A stretch of 64,000 nucleotides of DNA, taken from NCBI GenBank assembly GCA_030144725.1, contig JASKMD010000018.1:3329114-3393113 (forward strand). Reading direction: 5' to 3'. This DNA is from Haematococcus lacustris (Eukaryota; Chlorophyta; Chlorophyceae; Chlamydomonadales; Haematococcaceae). Below are positions 20,095 to 32,138 of this stretch, piece after piece; the first letter of the stretch is position 1; every line of letters starts with the position of its first letter. Below the pieces are notes generated by a model. It was not told the origin of the DNA. It did no database searches and saw only the letters and a program-made list of their open reading frames with translations. Both the position numbers and the translations under genes were made by a program.

Positions 20095-21589
20095 TTTTCC
20101 TCCTGGCAACGAGGGAGTGTACGAGTGCGATGCTTGAGGGACAAAGGACATCCGCGCTGGCAAAAACATCAACCATTTGCTGGCACACCTTAGCACGCGC
20201 AAGTGCAACTTCAAGGAAAGCGAGTCAGCCAAGGGGATGGCCAAGACCGACGACAACGTCAAAGAGTTCCTGGAGAAGGTAATAATCGCCGCCATCGCCG
20301 CCATGATGACATGATGGACATGCCACACAGTCTTGCAACATGCTTGTGCAGTGTGTCAAGCGCCATAAGCCTGCCTTGACATCAGAGCCATCATGCAGCC
20401 ACCTGCCCTCTCCCCACCTCCCCTCATGTCATCCCACTTGCCCTCCTGCCCCCCTCCCCTCATCTCATGTTCATGTAGATTGGTCTTAGCTGTCCCGCAT
20501 CAAGGTGCACATAGAGGAAGCCATGGAGCTGGGCAGGGGCAGCTGGCTGCTGCCTAGCCTGGAGCTGTGCTGGGGCAGCCGGCTGCTGCCCAGCCTGGAG
20601 CTGGGCAGGGGCAGCTGGCTGCTGGGCAGCCTGGAGCTGGGCAGGGGCAGCTGGCTGCTGGGCAGCCTGGAGCTGGGCAGGGGCAGCTGGCTGCTGGGCA
20701 GCCTGGAGCTGGGGAGGGGCAGCTGGCTGCTGCCCAGCCTGCAGCTGGCTCCTTTGGGTGCGAGGAAGCTGCCAACTTCTCTGAGCTGGCTGCTATGAGC
20801 AAGCTCTTCAATGAGCGAGTGGTGTACGGCGAGACAGGGGCCTTGTATGCAACAGGGCTGCTGGACCCCCGGTGCCACGGTCGTCATACAGAGCTAACGC
20901 ACTCACAAATCATGATGGCCGACATGTGCATTGCAGAGCTGGCAAGCGCGGACGGTCAAGGTATGTGCCCATGCTCATGCCCGTGACTTGTGCCCTATTA
21001 CATATTCCCCAGCCCTTGCCCTCGCCTTGTCCTTGCCTATGCTCATGCTCACTCCCATGCCCATGCTCTTATCCTTCCCATCCCATAGCCTTCCCTTTTA
21101 CATCGCCTACACCATATTGCAGCGTGCCATTGCACCTTATGTTATCTATGTCATGTCATTGCACCATGTGCAGGTACTGACCGGGCAGCTGGTGATGCCC
21201 GCTTCAACCTGCACCAGCGGTGGCTGATGCTTAATGCGTTGCAGCTCGTTGGACTCACAAACTCAGTCCTGGACACTGTGCTCACAACAAATCCATGCAT
21301 GTGGTGGCAGACTTATGGCCACGGCTTTGGTGTACTGCGAGACGTGGCTATGAGGCTACTGAGCATCCCTGCTACTTCTGCGTCCACCGAGCGGGTGTTC
21401 AGCACTTTAAAGCACATCTGGAGCGACCACCGCCAATCGATGTTGATGGGCAGGATGTGGATGAGCTCCTACATCTACTTCAACCGGAGGGCGCTCAAGG
21501 GCACAAGGGGACAGACAAGGTCGAGTGAGGAGGAGCGTGCTGAGTTTGAGGAGTGGCTGCAGCACCAGCCTAACGGCATCTCCAAGTGA
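20095..21589 (+). pseudogene. hAT transposase, decayed (D segment, copy 1)
   Basis: Three exons are traceable. One ends at 20278 and has a BED-like finger (EGVYECDA, then INHLLAHLSTRKC), but TGA at 20135-20137 sits where a second Cys is expected. Exon 20490-20960 contains a 36-bp minisatellite that upsets the frame, then SELAAMSKLFNERVVYG...YATGLLDPR. Exon 21174-21589 encodes the hATC dimerisation domain (WWQTYGHGFGVLRDVAMRLL, SIPATSASTERVFSTLKHIW) and ends at TGA. The intron phases match. The element termini were not found. Likely inactive. Confidence 0.8.
20530..20750. repeat. 36-bp coding minisatellite in hAT exon (copy 1)
   Basis: About five copies of CTGGAGCTGGGCAGGGGCAG plus CTGGCTGCTGGGCAGC. 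It lies within the transposase exon and recurs at 52656-52876. Confidence 0.9.
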
Positions 21590-22500
21590 AGAAAGCCACC
21601 TAAGTGAAGAAGTAACATAGGCTGGAGCTAAGAAGTAACATAGGCTGGAGCGGTATGAATGGTCGCATGAGTAGTGGGGATACAACCACGAAGTCCGTGC
21701 AAGTTCGCTGAATAGATTGGCCAAAGGCAACTGCGCAAGCAAGATTAAAAAAAAAGGGGCGAAAACAAAAAAGATTCCCCGATACAGTCGGTTGGGCTGT
21801 ATCTTACAGCCCGGCCGGACTGTATCATACAGAAACGGAAGCTACAGAAACTGTATCTGTATCTCTGTATCGCTGTACGCCCAGCCCTGAGTGGATGACG
21901 CCATGCATTTTATCTTTGAGTGCACTGCCACGAGATCCATCAGGGAGCAGCCGGTGTTTGCCGTGTCTTTTCAGAACAATAATGAGAACCACCAACCCCC
22001 CTAACGATAAGGGACAACGGCTTTTCCGGCCTCATTTTTGCACGGATTTACACGCGGATTGAAGCGTCGGAATGCTGCCGCGCTGAGCCACACGCTGAGC
22101 TGGTCAGGCATGTTGCCGGGTATCCGACCCTACCGAGCCTGCGGACTTGATGTACGTTGACCCAGTAGCAGTGAGTCCCTGATAAACGCGATGGATAGTG
22201 CGCGATGTGCGAGGAGCCCGACCTGATGTCCAACATGAAAACCAACATGCGCTGGCTCAGGGGCTTCGGAACTAGGAGGAGACCACAGTAAGAGCACAGC
22301 AGTGGCAAGTGCACCAATCCCTTGTTGATTAGGCTCCAAAAGGTGGGCAAACCCTCCTCCATGCTGCCCACTCTGCTGATGCCAGTATGACGACCATCCA
22401 ACTCAATCGAACTCTTCAGCCCTGCGTCACTGGCTAGGGAACTTAGCTGTGGATCCCCTGCCAAGTTCTTAACTCATCCTGAGTTATCCCAAGAGGTGTT
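21590..22500. other. D segment between hAT and unknown gene
   Basis: Downstream of the hAT stop are repeated TAAGTGAAGAAGTAACATAG and CTGTATC/GATACAG motifs to about 21880. The latter may be the element's 3' subterminal region, ending near CCCAGCCCTG. A 138-codon minus-strand frame at 22048-22464 has no recognisable domain. Confidence 0.45.
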
Positions 22501-22512
22501 TTTGAAGCTGGC

Positions 22513-23269
22513 GTGTGCACATGCCTGCAGGCATGGGCTTGTCCTCCAAATCCCACCCCTACAAATGGAAGGGGGGGCAATGCTGCCCGCTGCGCGTGTT
22601 GTGTGAAGTTTGCCCAAGCTGGCAGCACTGGCTGGGTGGAGATCCATGTGGAGGGGGAGGCAGCCTCGTACCGCTCCGGACAGAGTCTACAAGCCATCGG
22701 CCAGGTTACAGCCCCAATGTTTGATGTCATCACGGCCTGCAGAAACCTCAAGCCTTCACAGATTCCACTGGCCCATAGAACTTGCGCTGAGGCTGCAGCA
22801 GCTGCGCATGTTGTGGGCCAGCGGCTGCGGGGGCAGGAGCCAGCCAGCCAGCTCCAGCCCATGCCACGTCTCTGCTCTACACCCACGCAAGCACCTGCAC
22901 AGCCTGGGCCAGCCCATGCGCCCTGCCCCCACCATCTCCCAGACCAACCACCCTCACACCCATCACAGTCCCGCCAGCACCACTGCTGCACCTACCGGGG
23001 CTCTCCATCCTCACCAGGCCTGCCACCAACCCAGTGACCTCACCTGCCGAGGAGCAACAGCCCATCATGTGAGTGCCCCTGCTGGATGATGGGCTGACAT
23101 GGCAAGCCAGCTGAACAACATCAGTTGCACACTCAGGTTGCAGCCTGTTTTGGCCCATTCCACCTAGTACCCTGGTGGAAGCACCACTCGTCACACTCCT
23201 GTGTGTGGTGTCATGCAGACACACCACTGAGGAGCAGGACGAGCAGACCATGCATGCATGCGCCACAAG
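22513..23269 (+). pseudogene. Unknown gene, 5' part, truncated copy
   Basis: Matches the first exons of the intact gene at 54639-56022: a long first coding stretch with donor at 23068/23069, then a 51-bp exon 23219-23269. The copy stops at the duplication breakpoint 23388, inside the next intron, so the last two coding exons are missing. If transcribed it would run into antisense gypsy sequence. Confidence 0.7.
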
Positions 23270-23388
23270 GTGCGATTTTCACTCCTCAGCCCTGACCTGC
23301 ACCAGCCCTAACTTGCACCAGCCTTGCCCTGGCTATGGCCCTAGCCTGACCTTCGCTGAACTGCCCTGCCCTTCTTTGGTCCTTTGGC

Positions 23389-25252
23389 CCATGATGGACA
23401 AATACCGAATCAATGAAGAGTTGTGCAAACTCAGGAGCATCCATGCTTTCCTTACATGGCACTAAGTGCACCATTTTGGAGAGCCTGTCAACGAATACAC
23501 AGATGGAATCATATCCATGTGATCCGGACGGTAGTTTGGTTATGAAGTCCATGTGCATGACTTCCCAGCGGTATCCAGGTATAGACAGAGGATGAAGGAA
23601 CCCCCATGGCTTAGCTGTAACCGACTTGTTTCTCTGGCATGCATCACATGTTGTTACATAGTGACGCACATCAGTGCGTAAGTGTTTCCACCAGAACACA
23701 CGCATGACACGCTCCAATGTCTTAGTGATCCCAACGTGGCCAGCATACTTTGCATCATGCATCTCATGCAGGATATGCTCTCGTAGCTGTTTGTCACGGG
23801 GCACAATGACTGTACGTCTCTTTTGATGTCTCCATAAGCCATGTTCATCCAGGTAAAAGTTCTTAGTCTTCCTACGCTTGGTGAAGTTGGAATCTGCAGC
23901 ATAAGCTCAGACCAGCCACTCATGCAGGTTTGACAGGGGACCTGGTGGTTTGGGTGCACTGGGTTCTCCATCTGCTGGTATATCAGCAGCCCAAGTGACA
24001 CGCTTAGTGGGTGGCCTGATGGCAGCACCAGCACCATGGCTTGGTGGTGGTTGTGTGGGTGGCGCAGCGGCAGCACCAGCACTGTTTTTCTGCGCCTCAG
24101 CACAAGTTTCCTCCCCCTCCTGAGAACGACGCTGGCTTCTAGTCGTCACTAGAATACTACGCACATTATCTGCACCAGAGCCCTTACACGTCTGCAATGG
24201 GGCTGCTGGAATGCGTGACAATGGGTCAGCAGGATTAGATATACCAGGTAGATATTCAATGGTATATGAGAAGCGGGCCAGGAATTCCATCCATCTAGTC
24301 TGCCTGCGAGAGAGTATAGTTTGAGTAGGCAGAGAGATGAGCGGCTTGTGATCTGTGTACAGTGTGAATGGTACCCCTTCCAGGTAGCATCGCCACTGTT
24401 GGCAAGCAGATACCAATGCCAGCAGTTCCTGTTCGCCCGTGGTGTAATTAATCTCAGCAGGAATTAATTTCCTGGAGTAATACGCCAATGGGTAGCCATC
24501 CTGCATCAGGACTGCACCGATGCCCTCAAGGGACGCATCGCAGTGCACCTGAAACGGCTTGCTGTGATCAGGAAGCTTGAGCATAGGCACATTAGAAATG
24601 GCCTGCTTCAGAGCATTGAACGCATCCAGCTCAGCCTGAGGCCATGCCTTCCAAGGGAAGGACTCCTTCTTGGGGCCAGTCAGGTTAGTGAGGGGTGCAG
24701 CAATAGTGCTAAAATTATGTACAAATTTACGTACATAGTTAGCAGCGCCCAGGAAAGACTGCAGAGTTTTGAGGCTAGTAGGAACTGGCCATTCAGAGAT
24801 TGCAGTAACTTTACACGGGTCAACAGAGATACCATGAGCACTAATAATATGGCCCAGGAACTTTAATGTTCTCTGCATAAATTCACATTTAGATAGCTTA
24901 GCATAAAACTTATTTTTACGCAGTAAGTCAAACACACGCCTAAGGTGGACTAGGTGCTCCTCACTGTCCTTGGACATCACTAGGATGTCATCAAGGTACA
25001 CGAGTGCACAGTCATTGATCACCTCAGCAAATGCTTCATTCATTACACGTTGAAACGTGGCAGGAGCATTTGTCAGGCCATACACAGTACCTTGAATTGG
25101 TAGTGCCCCATGGGAGTCCTGAACGCGGTCTTAGGGACATCCTCAGCCGGGATGCGGATCTGGTGGTAACCAGCCTGCAGATCGAGGGAGGAGAACACAG
25201 TTTTTCCTGCTAGCTGATCAAACAGATCATCAATGCGTGGCAAAGGATACTG
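23389..25252 (-). pseudogene. Gypsy copy 2: integrase, RNase H and RT fragment
   Basis: Corresponds to 12921-14785 of copy 1. The integrase lacks its C-terminal part and chromodomain because of the duplication breakpoint. A TGA replaces an Arg codon at about 23907. A 1-bp deletion with a substitution near 25080 shifts the RT frame just upstream of the FGLTNAP region. X then splits the RT at 25252. It cannot encode an active Pol. Confidence 0.9.
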
Positions 25253-25559
25253 CACTCGTGCAAATTAAGGCCTGGCTGGCTTGGAAAACCTGAGAGTTGA
25301 GGTCTGAGACTTGGTATGTGGGCTGCTGTGACCTAGGGGATGACAAGACTCTCTTGGGCCAAAGTGTAATTCTCACTCGGTGTCGAGTTGCTGGGCCAGG
25401 TGTGGGGCTGTGACCCTGATTTTGGCTAAGGGAGTTGGCACCGTGTGACCAAAGTGACTTTTCATGAAATGTGAGTATGAGAGGTTGTAAAGGGTGGTTA
25501 CAGCTGCCCAACCTAGTAGGTGGCATGCAAAACGTCCAAGCCAGTGATGAGCTATGGCC

Positions 25560-27070
25560 CGTGTCATAGGACCCTGCACCGGGTCCTAGCGTCACCATGG
25601 TCGTAGGACCCTGTACAGGGTCCTGTGTACCCTATGAGTGTTGATATTATAATCATGCTTTGCATCCCTATGTGATAGAACCCTGTTAGGATTCCTACAT
25701 ACCCGGTTGTTGGTCCTGTTGACCCCGTTTGGATGCTTTTGACCAAGTGTGCCAGGACCCTGTACAGGGTCCTACGATGAGTGCCTTTCCACACAGGGTC
25801 CTGGCACCACACCACAGGGTTCTGGCTCACAGGGTCCTGGCACCACACCACAGGGTTCTGGCACCACAGGGTCCTGGTACCTCACCACAGGGTCCTGCTG
25901 CACACCTACAGGGTCCTGGCACCTGACCACAGGGTTCTGGCCCACAGGGTCCTGGCACCTCACCACAGGGTTCTGGCACCACAGGGTCCTGGCACCACAC
26001 CACAGGGTCCTGCTGCACACCTACAGGGTCCTGGCCCACAGGGTCCTGGCACCTCACCACAGGGTCCTGGCACCTCACCACAGGGTCCTGGCACCTCACC
26101 ACAGGGTCCTGGCACCTCACCACCGGATCCTGGCCCACAGGGTCCTGGCACCTCACAACAGGGTCCTGATACCACAGGGTCCTGGCACCTCACCACAGGG
26201 TCCTGGCACCTCACCACATGGTCCTGGCCCACAGGGTCCTGGCACCTCACGACAGGGTCCTGGCACCTCACCACAGGGTCCTGGCACCACAGGGTCCTGG
26301 CACCTCACCACAGGGTCCTGGCACCTCACCACAGGGTCCTGGCCCACAGGGTCCTGGCACCTCACCACAGGGTCCTGGCCCACAGGGTCCTGGCACCTCA
26401 CCACAGGGTCCTGGCACCTCACCACAGGGTCCTGGCCCACAGGGTCCTGGCACCTCACCACAGGGTCCTGGCACCTCACCACAGGGTCCTGGCCCACAGG
26501 GTCCTGGCACCTCACCACAGGGTCCTGGCACCTCACCACAGGGTCCTGGCACCACAGGGTCCTGGCACCTCACCACAGGGTCATGGCACCTCACCACAGG
26601 GTCCTGGCCCACAGGGTCCTGGCACCTCACCACAGGGTCCTGGCCCACAGGGTCCTGGCACCTCACCACAGGGTCCTGGCACCTCACCACAGGGTCCTGG
26701 CCCACAGGGTCCTGGCACCTCACCACAGGGTCCTGGCCCACAGGGTCCTGGCCCACAGGGTCCTGGCACCTCACCACAGGGTCCTGGCCCACAGGGTCCT
26801 GGCACCTCACCACAGGGTCCTAGCACCTCACCACAGGGTCCTGGCCCACAGGGTCCTGGCACCTCACCACAGGGTCCTGGCACCTCACCACAGGGTCCTG
26901 GCACCACACCACAGGGTCCTGGCACACATGGTCCAGCTGCACACCCACAGGGTCCTGGCACCACACCACAGGGTCCTGGCACACAGGGTTCTGGCACCAC
27001 ACCACAGGGTCCTGGCCCCTCACCACAGGGTCCTGGCCCACAGGGTCCTGACACCACACCACAGGGTCCT
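25560..27070. repeat. X left subterminal array
   Basis: It starts with palindromes AGGACCCTGTACAGGGTCCT (25605-25624 and around 25755) and becomes a dense array of CACAGGGTCCTGGCACCTCAC and CAGGGTCCTGGCC units with variable 14- to 21-bp spacing. Open frames through it are artefacts. Confidence 0.95.
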
Positions 27071-27826
27071 GCTTCACTGACCCTCCACATATATTGAAGT
27101 CACCATTAGTGTTATTGTTTCATTCAATTATGCGTGCTACAACTGCAACCAAAACTGTAACACGGTATGCCCGGTATGGGTATAAGGTAACAAAATAATC
27201 CGGCTGCATGGAGGCTTGCATGAAGTTCACGCAAAGGAATCACGCAGGAATGCAGACTGCCCCGCCAAGCCGGCGTTAGCAGCCAGGGGCGGCCAGGAGC
27301 AGCCCAGGAGAGGACATCGTCGCCAAAAGGGTAGCTACGAGCCTGCAGCATCTCTCACCACCCGCGCTGATGTGATGTGCATGATGCGCTAGCCACGAAC
27401 AATAGCCACTAGCCATCGCCACCCAGCAACCGCACAACATGAAGCGATTAGCCACAAAAGGTAGCGGACAACAACACAGGCGGACACAACGCAGCCATCA
27501 ACAGCCAGGAGCGGAGAAGGATTAGAGGTTGCAGCCAGGAGCAGCCAGCAGAAACGGGCATATCGTAGCCGAGCCAGCCATGCGCCCGGGTTGAGCGAAG
27601 GGGCCAAGAAATAGCGTGATCGCCAGGGAAATGTGCGACGTGAGGGAAAGGTCATAGCGAAGATCATCGACAAATGCAAAGAAATTGCTTCTCATGTGGC
27701 TCGGGTTGCTTGCAGGTGGAGTGCCAAGAACTCAAGATAAAAACAACATGCACAGCTAAGAGGTGTACTTAGTGCTTCCTCACCCTCACCATTACCATGA
27801 CAATGAAGACCCTACTGCTATGCCAA

Positions 27827-29041
27827 GTGAGTGCCTTCGTCATGCAACACATGACTACCAGCTTGCCACGATGTTATGCCAGCCTCAACGTAAGCACGTC
27901 CCTTGCTTGCTGCAGGTCTGATGCCTACACTCCTGCCCTTGCCTACCCTGTGCCACCACCACCACCACCACCTTGCCGTCTGGAACCACCCCCTCCACCT
28001 CCCCCTCTCCCGCCCTCTCTCACTCCCACTCCCACTCCCCCATCAACAATGGTACGTTCACCGCTGCCACCCCTATCTCTTGCCCAACGCCGCGAGGAAC
28101 CACTTAGGTGAGACCGAGCTTAGTATGCTCTAGTCACCCTCACAAACATAATGAGCGGCGATCATGAGCAGCACCCTCCCATTTCCCCCCATCACACACT
28201 CCACTCTCCAAATGGTGAGTGGCTTGCTGTTGCAAATGTGTGGCTCCATGTACCCAGTCTGACTGCTAGCATGCCCTTGGTAACTGCAGGTTCTTCTGGT
28301 CACACCCATCCCCCTTTTCCACTAGCAATACCACCACCACCACCACCTCCCTTCCCTACACCTTATACTCCTCATCGCAATCCCACCCCACTGGCGCAGA
28401 TGGTGCCTGGTGATATGGTAAGGCCACGGTGTAGCTAACACAGTGCCCAGCCTGGTCACCCTACCGCACGTGCACGCCCCTTGGTTGCAGGTCTGATGGG
28501 CACCTCCCCTCCACTTTCCCTACACAACCAACCCCTCCCAATTCATCCCCCCCCGCCCCCGCTCACTCCCCCGCCCCCACCCAGGCCCATGCCCCCAACC
28601 CAGGCCCCCACCCAGCCCAACCCAGGCCCCCACCCAACCCAACCCATGCCCCCAACCTACCCCCGCCCCACCTCCCCCCCTCCCGCCTCCCTGCCTCCCC
28701 GCCTCCCGCCTCCCTGCCTCCCGCCTCCCGCTTTCCACATCTACCCCGCCTCCCCTCCCCTCCCCTCCCCTCCCCTCCCCTCCCCCTCCCCTCCCCTCCC
28801 CCTCCCCTCCCCCTCCCCTCCCCTCCCCTCCCCTCCCCTCCCCTCCCCTCCCCCTCCCCTCCCCAAGGCGGTAGAGCAGCAACAAACAAGGAGCCAGCAA
28901 GTACCGTACCCTCCCCGTACCCCGTACCCCGTACTCTACCCCGGCGGCGTGACACGGAGCATAACTGTAAGTGGCCAGTCCTTGCACATGAGTGGTCCCC
29001 AATGCCAAGCCTAATTGCAAGGATGCCTCTGGCTGCCGCAG
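27827..29041 (+). other. X interior with four intron-like modules
   Basis: Candidate introns are 27827-27914, 28215-28289, 28418-28490 and 28967-29041. Each starts GTGAGT, GTAAGG or GTAAGT and ends GCAG; three are followed by GTCTGATG. The intervening stretches are Pro-rich (CCACCACCACCACC, CACTCCCACTCCC, CCCCAACCCAGGCC). Repeated borders at similar spacing suggest duplication of one exon/intron cassette. Whether any protein is made is unknown. Confidence 0.4.
28740..28862. repeat. (CTCCC)n/(CCCCTCC)n tract in X
   Basis: Imperfect CCCCT/CCCCCT pyrimidine tract; the complementary strand is G-rich. It is analogous to 376-554 in E0. Confidence 0.9.
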
Positions 29042-29216
29042 GTCTGATGGTCACACTGCTGCCCCTTGCCCCCTTCCCCCTTCCCCCTTCCCTGCCCAAG
29101 CCCACCACCACCACTTCCGAGTCTACCACCTACCTACCCTCCTCCCCTCCTCCCCTCCTCCCCTCTTCTCTCCTCTCCCCCACCAAATGGCACCCAGCAG
29201 CCCTTGGCGTAGCAGC

Positions 29217-29360
29217 ATGGAGCGGGCAGCCTGGAGCGGGCAGCCTGGAGCGGGCAGCCTGGAGCGGGCAGCCTGGAGCGGGCAGCCTGGAGCGGGCAGC
29301 CTAGAGCGGGCAGCCTGGAGCGGGCAGCCTGGAGCGGGCAACCTGGAGTGGGCAACCTAG
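29217..29360. repeat. 14-bp GGAGCGGGCAGCCT tandem repeat
   Basis: About ten copies. The same unit occurs in E0 at about 960-1015, supporting common ancestry of the element interiors. Confidence 0.9.
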
Positions 29361-29789
29361 AGCCAAGCCTAGCCCAGCCTACCCCAGCCTAGCCTAGCCT
29401 AGCCTACCCCAGGCTAGCCTTGCCTAGGCTAGCCTACCCTAGCCTACTCTAGCCTAGCCTACCCCAGGCTAGCCCAGCCTAGCCTGGCCCAGCCTGATTT
29501 GGTGCCATGGGGCATAGGCAGCAAGGCAAAGTGCTTAGCAGTCCCGTGATAAGGTGTTAGCCCATAGCAATGAGGTGCAGCCAGTCCTTGTGGTTGTGCA
29601 CATGACATATGTGGTGAGCAATGCATGAGTCGTTGTGTTGTTGTTGTAGTGATGTTGTGTGGTGTTGTTGTGTGGTGTTGTCACCTTCCATCAATGCATG
29701 TGCTTAGCACCAGCAATACATGCCGTTTGTTGTGGTGTTGCGAGGTGTTCGGGCGTCGATGCATACGTTGTGGCAGGACCGTGTAGACA

Positions 29790-30965
29790 TGCGGCAGGAC
29801 CCTGTGAACGTGTGTCCTAGGACCCTGTAGCCGTGCGGTAGGACCCTGTGAGAATGTGTCGTAGGACCCTGTAGCCGTGCGGCAGGACCCTGTAAAACTT
29901 TAATGTACGACCCTGTAGCCGTGCGGCAGAACCCTGTAGACGTGTATCGTACGACCCTGTAGCCGTGCGGCAGAACCCTGTGAGAATGTGTGACGCAGAA
30001 CCCTGTAGCCGTGCGGCTGAACCCTGTAGACGTGTATCGTACGACCCTGTAGCCGTGCGGCAGAACCCTGTAGACGTGTGTCGTAGGACCCTGTAGCCGT
30101 GCGGCAGAACCCTGTGAGAATGTGTGACGCAGAACCCTGTAGCCGTGCGGCAGAACCCTGTAGACGTGTATCGTACGACCCTGTAGCCGTGCGGCAGAAC
30201 CCTGTAGACGTGTGTCGTAGGACCCTGTAGCCGTGCGGCAGAACCCTGTGAGAATGTGTGACGCAGAACCCTGTAGCCGTGCGGCAGAACCCTGTAGACG
30301 TGTATCGTACGACCCTGTAGCCGTGCGGCAGAACCCTGTAGACGTGTGTCGTAGGACCCTGTAGCCGTGCGGCAGAACCCTGTGAGAATGTGTGACGCAG
30401 AACCCTGTAGCCGTGCGGCAGAACCCTGTAGACGTGTATCGTACGACCCTGTAGCCGTGCGGCAGAACCCTGTAGACGTGTGTCGTAGGACCCTGTAGCC
30501 GTGCGGCAGAACCCTGTGAGAATGTGTGACGCAGAACCCTGTAGCCGTGCGGCAGAACCCTGTAGACGTGTATCGTACGACCCTGTAGCCGTGCGGCAGA
30601 ACCCTGTAGACGTGTGTCGTAGGACCCTGTAGCCGTGCGGCAGAACCCTGTGAGAATGTGTGACGCAGAACCCTGTAGCCGTGCGGCTGAACCCTGTAGA
30701 CGTGTATCGTACGACCCTGTAGCCGTGCGGCAGAACCCTGTAGACGTGTGTCGTAGGACCCTGTAGCCGTGCGGCAGAACCCTGTGAGAATGTGTGACGC
30801 AGAACCCTGTAGCCGTGCGGCAGAACCCTGTGAGAATGTGTGACGCAGAACCCTGTAGCCGTGCGGCAGAACCCTGTAGATGTGTGTCGCAGGACCCTGT
30901 AGCCGTGCGGCAGGACCCTGTGGCACAGGACCCTGTACAGGGTCGGTAGGACCCGGTACAGGGTT
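29790..30965. repeat. X right subterminal array, 134-bp higher-order repeat
   Basis: Roughly 33-bp monomers (CCCTGTAGCCGTGCGGCAGA plus a variable tail) form a 134-bp higher-order unit. The TGAGAATG marker recurs at 29981, 30115, 30249, 30383, 30517 and 30651. The array ends in CCTGTACAGGGT palindromes near 30933. Orientation is opposite to the left array. Confidence 0.95.
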
Positions 30966-31118
30966 AGGTAACTTTTCAAATAGTTATAACATCGCAGCAA
31001 CTTCGAGTTTTTCGATGATTACAACGGCGATGAGTCGGCCTTTCCTGGGGCTATCTGCAGTATGCCTCCCGGGAAGAAATGACGTAGGCGACTTCCGGCC
31101 TTAATCGGCGCGAGTGTG

Positions 31119-32138
31119 GTCCCTAATGGTAATCTTATTTAGCTGGCGGTAGTCAATGCACATGCGCAGCTCACCTGATTTCTTCTGGACAAACAGCACA
31201 GGTGCAGCATAGGGTGATGAGCTAGGCTCTATCAGGCCCTTAGCTAGCAAGTCAGTGATCTGTTTACGCAGTTCATCTTGTTCAGGTTTGGACATCCTAT
31301 AGTTGGGCCTAGCTGGAGGCTTGCCATCAGGCTGCAAGGGGATGGAGTGCCCTACTGCACGCTCTGGCGGGAGTCATGTGATGGGTTGGAATACATCAGA
31401 GTATTCATCAAGCAAATTTTGCAGGTGCTGCCTCTGTGCATGGGACACAGCGTCTACTGGTAAGGCAAGGTCTTCTAGAGACACCATAGCTACCATAGCT
31501 GAGCCACCCTTACGCAACCATCTGGCTGCTTGCTTTGCTGTCACAAGAACCTTTGGATTGGCTTTGGACACAGCAGCAAGGACAGCAGCAGGTGGGCGGG
31601 GCAGTGAGTGGGTGGATCCAGGTGGCCTTGTGGCAGCACACTGGCCAGCAGCACTCTGGTCACCTGTGTGTGGGTGCAAGGTTTTATTACCTTGGGGAGT
31701 GCGCAGGGTAAGAGTCTTGTCGACGTAGTCGACCAAGGCTCCCTGCACAGTCAACCAGTCAGCACCCAGGAGCACGTCATAAGCATGAACCAGGTCAGGC
31801 ATGACAGTCAACAGGCACATGCAGCAGAAGCTGTTGATGCGCAACTGCACTTTGACATAATGCTCACATATCACAGGCTGGTTGTTGGCAACATCAAACC
31901 TGAGTGACATGGGGTAAGTAAATACTGGAATGTTATGCAGCTGAACAAAGCTAGCACTGATGAGTGATGCATCAGCACCACTATCAGCTAACATGTGACA
32001 GGCATGAGTATCAATGGTGCCAGCAAACTGGAACCTCACCTTGTCGTCTTGACCAGAGATCCCCAAGATGTAGTAGATAATTGGCGGTCCGAGAGCATTA
32101 TGCGAAAATAATGGCCGAGGCCGAGGTGGCGCGGACAT
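31119..32138 (-). pseudogene. Gypsy copy 2: RT start and protease
   Basis: Corresponds to 14786-15806. The protease frame (31374-32138) is intact with the DSGAD motif and ends at the same TGA. The RT N-terminus continues only to the X insertion. One residue differs from copy 1 in the protease leader (ILGI for ILGV). Confidence 0.9.

Larger units (their letters stand above)
12921..23388. repeat. Tandem segmental duplication, copy 1 (10.47 kb)
   Basis: This segment, from mid-integrase of the gypsy element to an intron of the unknown gene, is repeated from 23389 to 55514. The junction joins gene sequence ending CTTTGGC to integrase sequence GCCCATGATGG, with a 2-bp GC overlap. Apart from three later insertions, an 84-bp difference and scattered substitutions, the copies are nearly identical. 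Confidence 0.95.
25253..31116. mobile_element. CACTA-like element X, complete (5864 bp)
   Basis: Termini CACTCGTGCAAATTAAGGCC (25253) and GGCCTTAATCGGCGCGAGTG (ending 31116) match inverted at 17 of 20 positions. The TSD is TG (25251-25252 and 31117-31118); copy 1 at 14780-14790 shows the uninterrupted site. Each end has a subterminal array built on ACCCTG/CAGGGT. The interior holds the intron-like modules, proline-rich low complexity and CTCCC repeats. No transposase is visible, so it would need a partner in trans. Confidence 0.92.

Noticed and set aside
18897..21895. Termini of the D-segment hAT (CAGGGCTTATAAT at 18897 and CCCAGCCCTG near 21893)
   Set aside because: The ends share only about 7 bp and no 8-bp TSD was found, so I did not call borders.
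25749..27097. Open frames of more than 430 codons (GPGTSPQ and VLAPHHR repeats)
   Set aside because: They arise from the CAGGGTCCTGGCAC subterminal array of X, which is stop-free in several frames on both strands.
29817..31000. 366-369-codon minus-strand ORFs with ARLQG and YRVLPHG repeats
   Set aside because: They are products of the 134-bp higher-order repeat in two overlapping frames.
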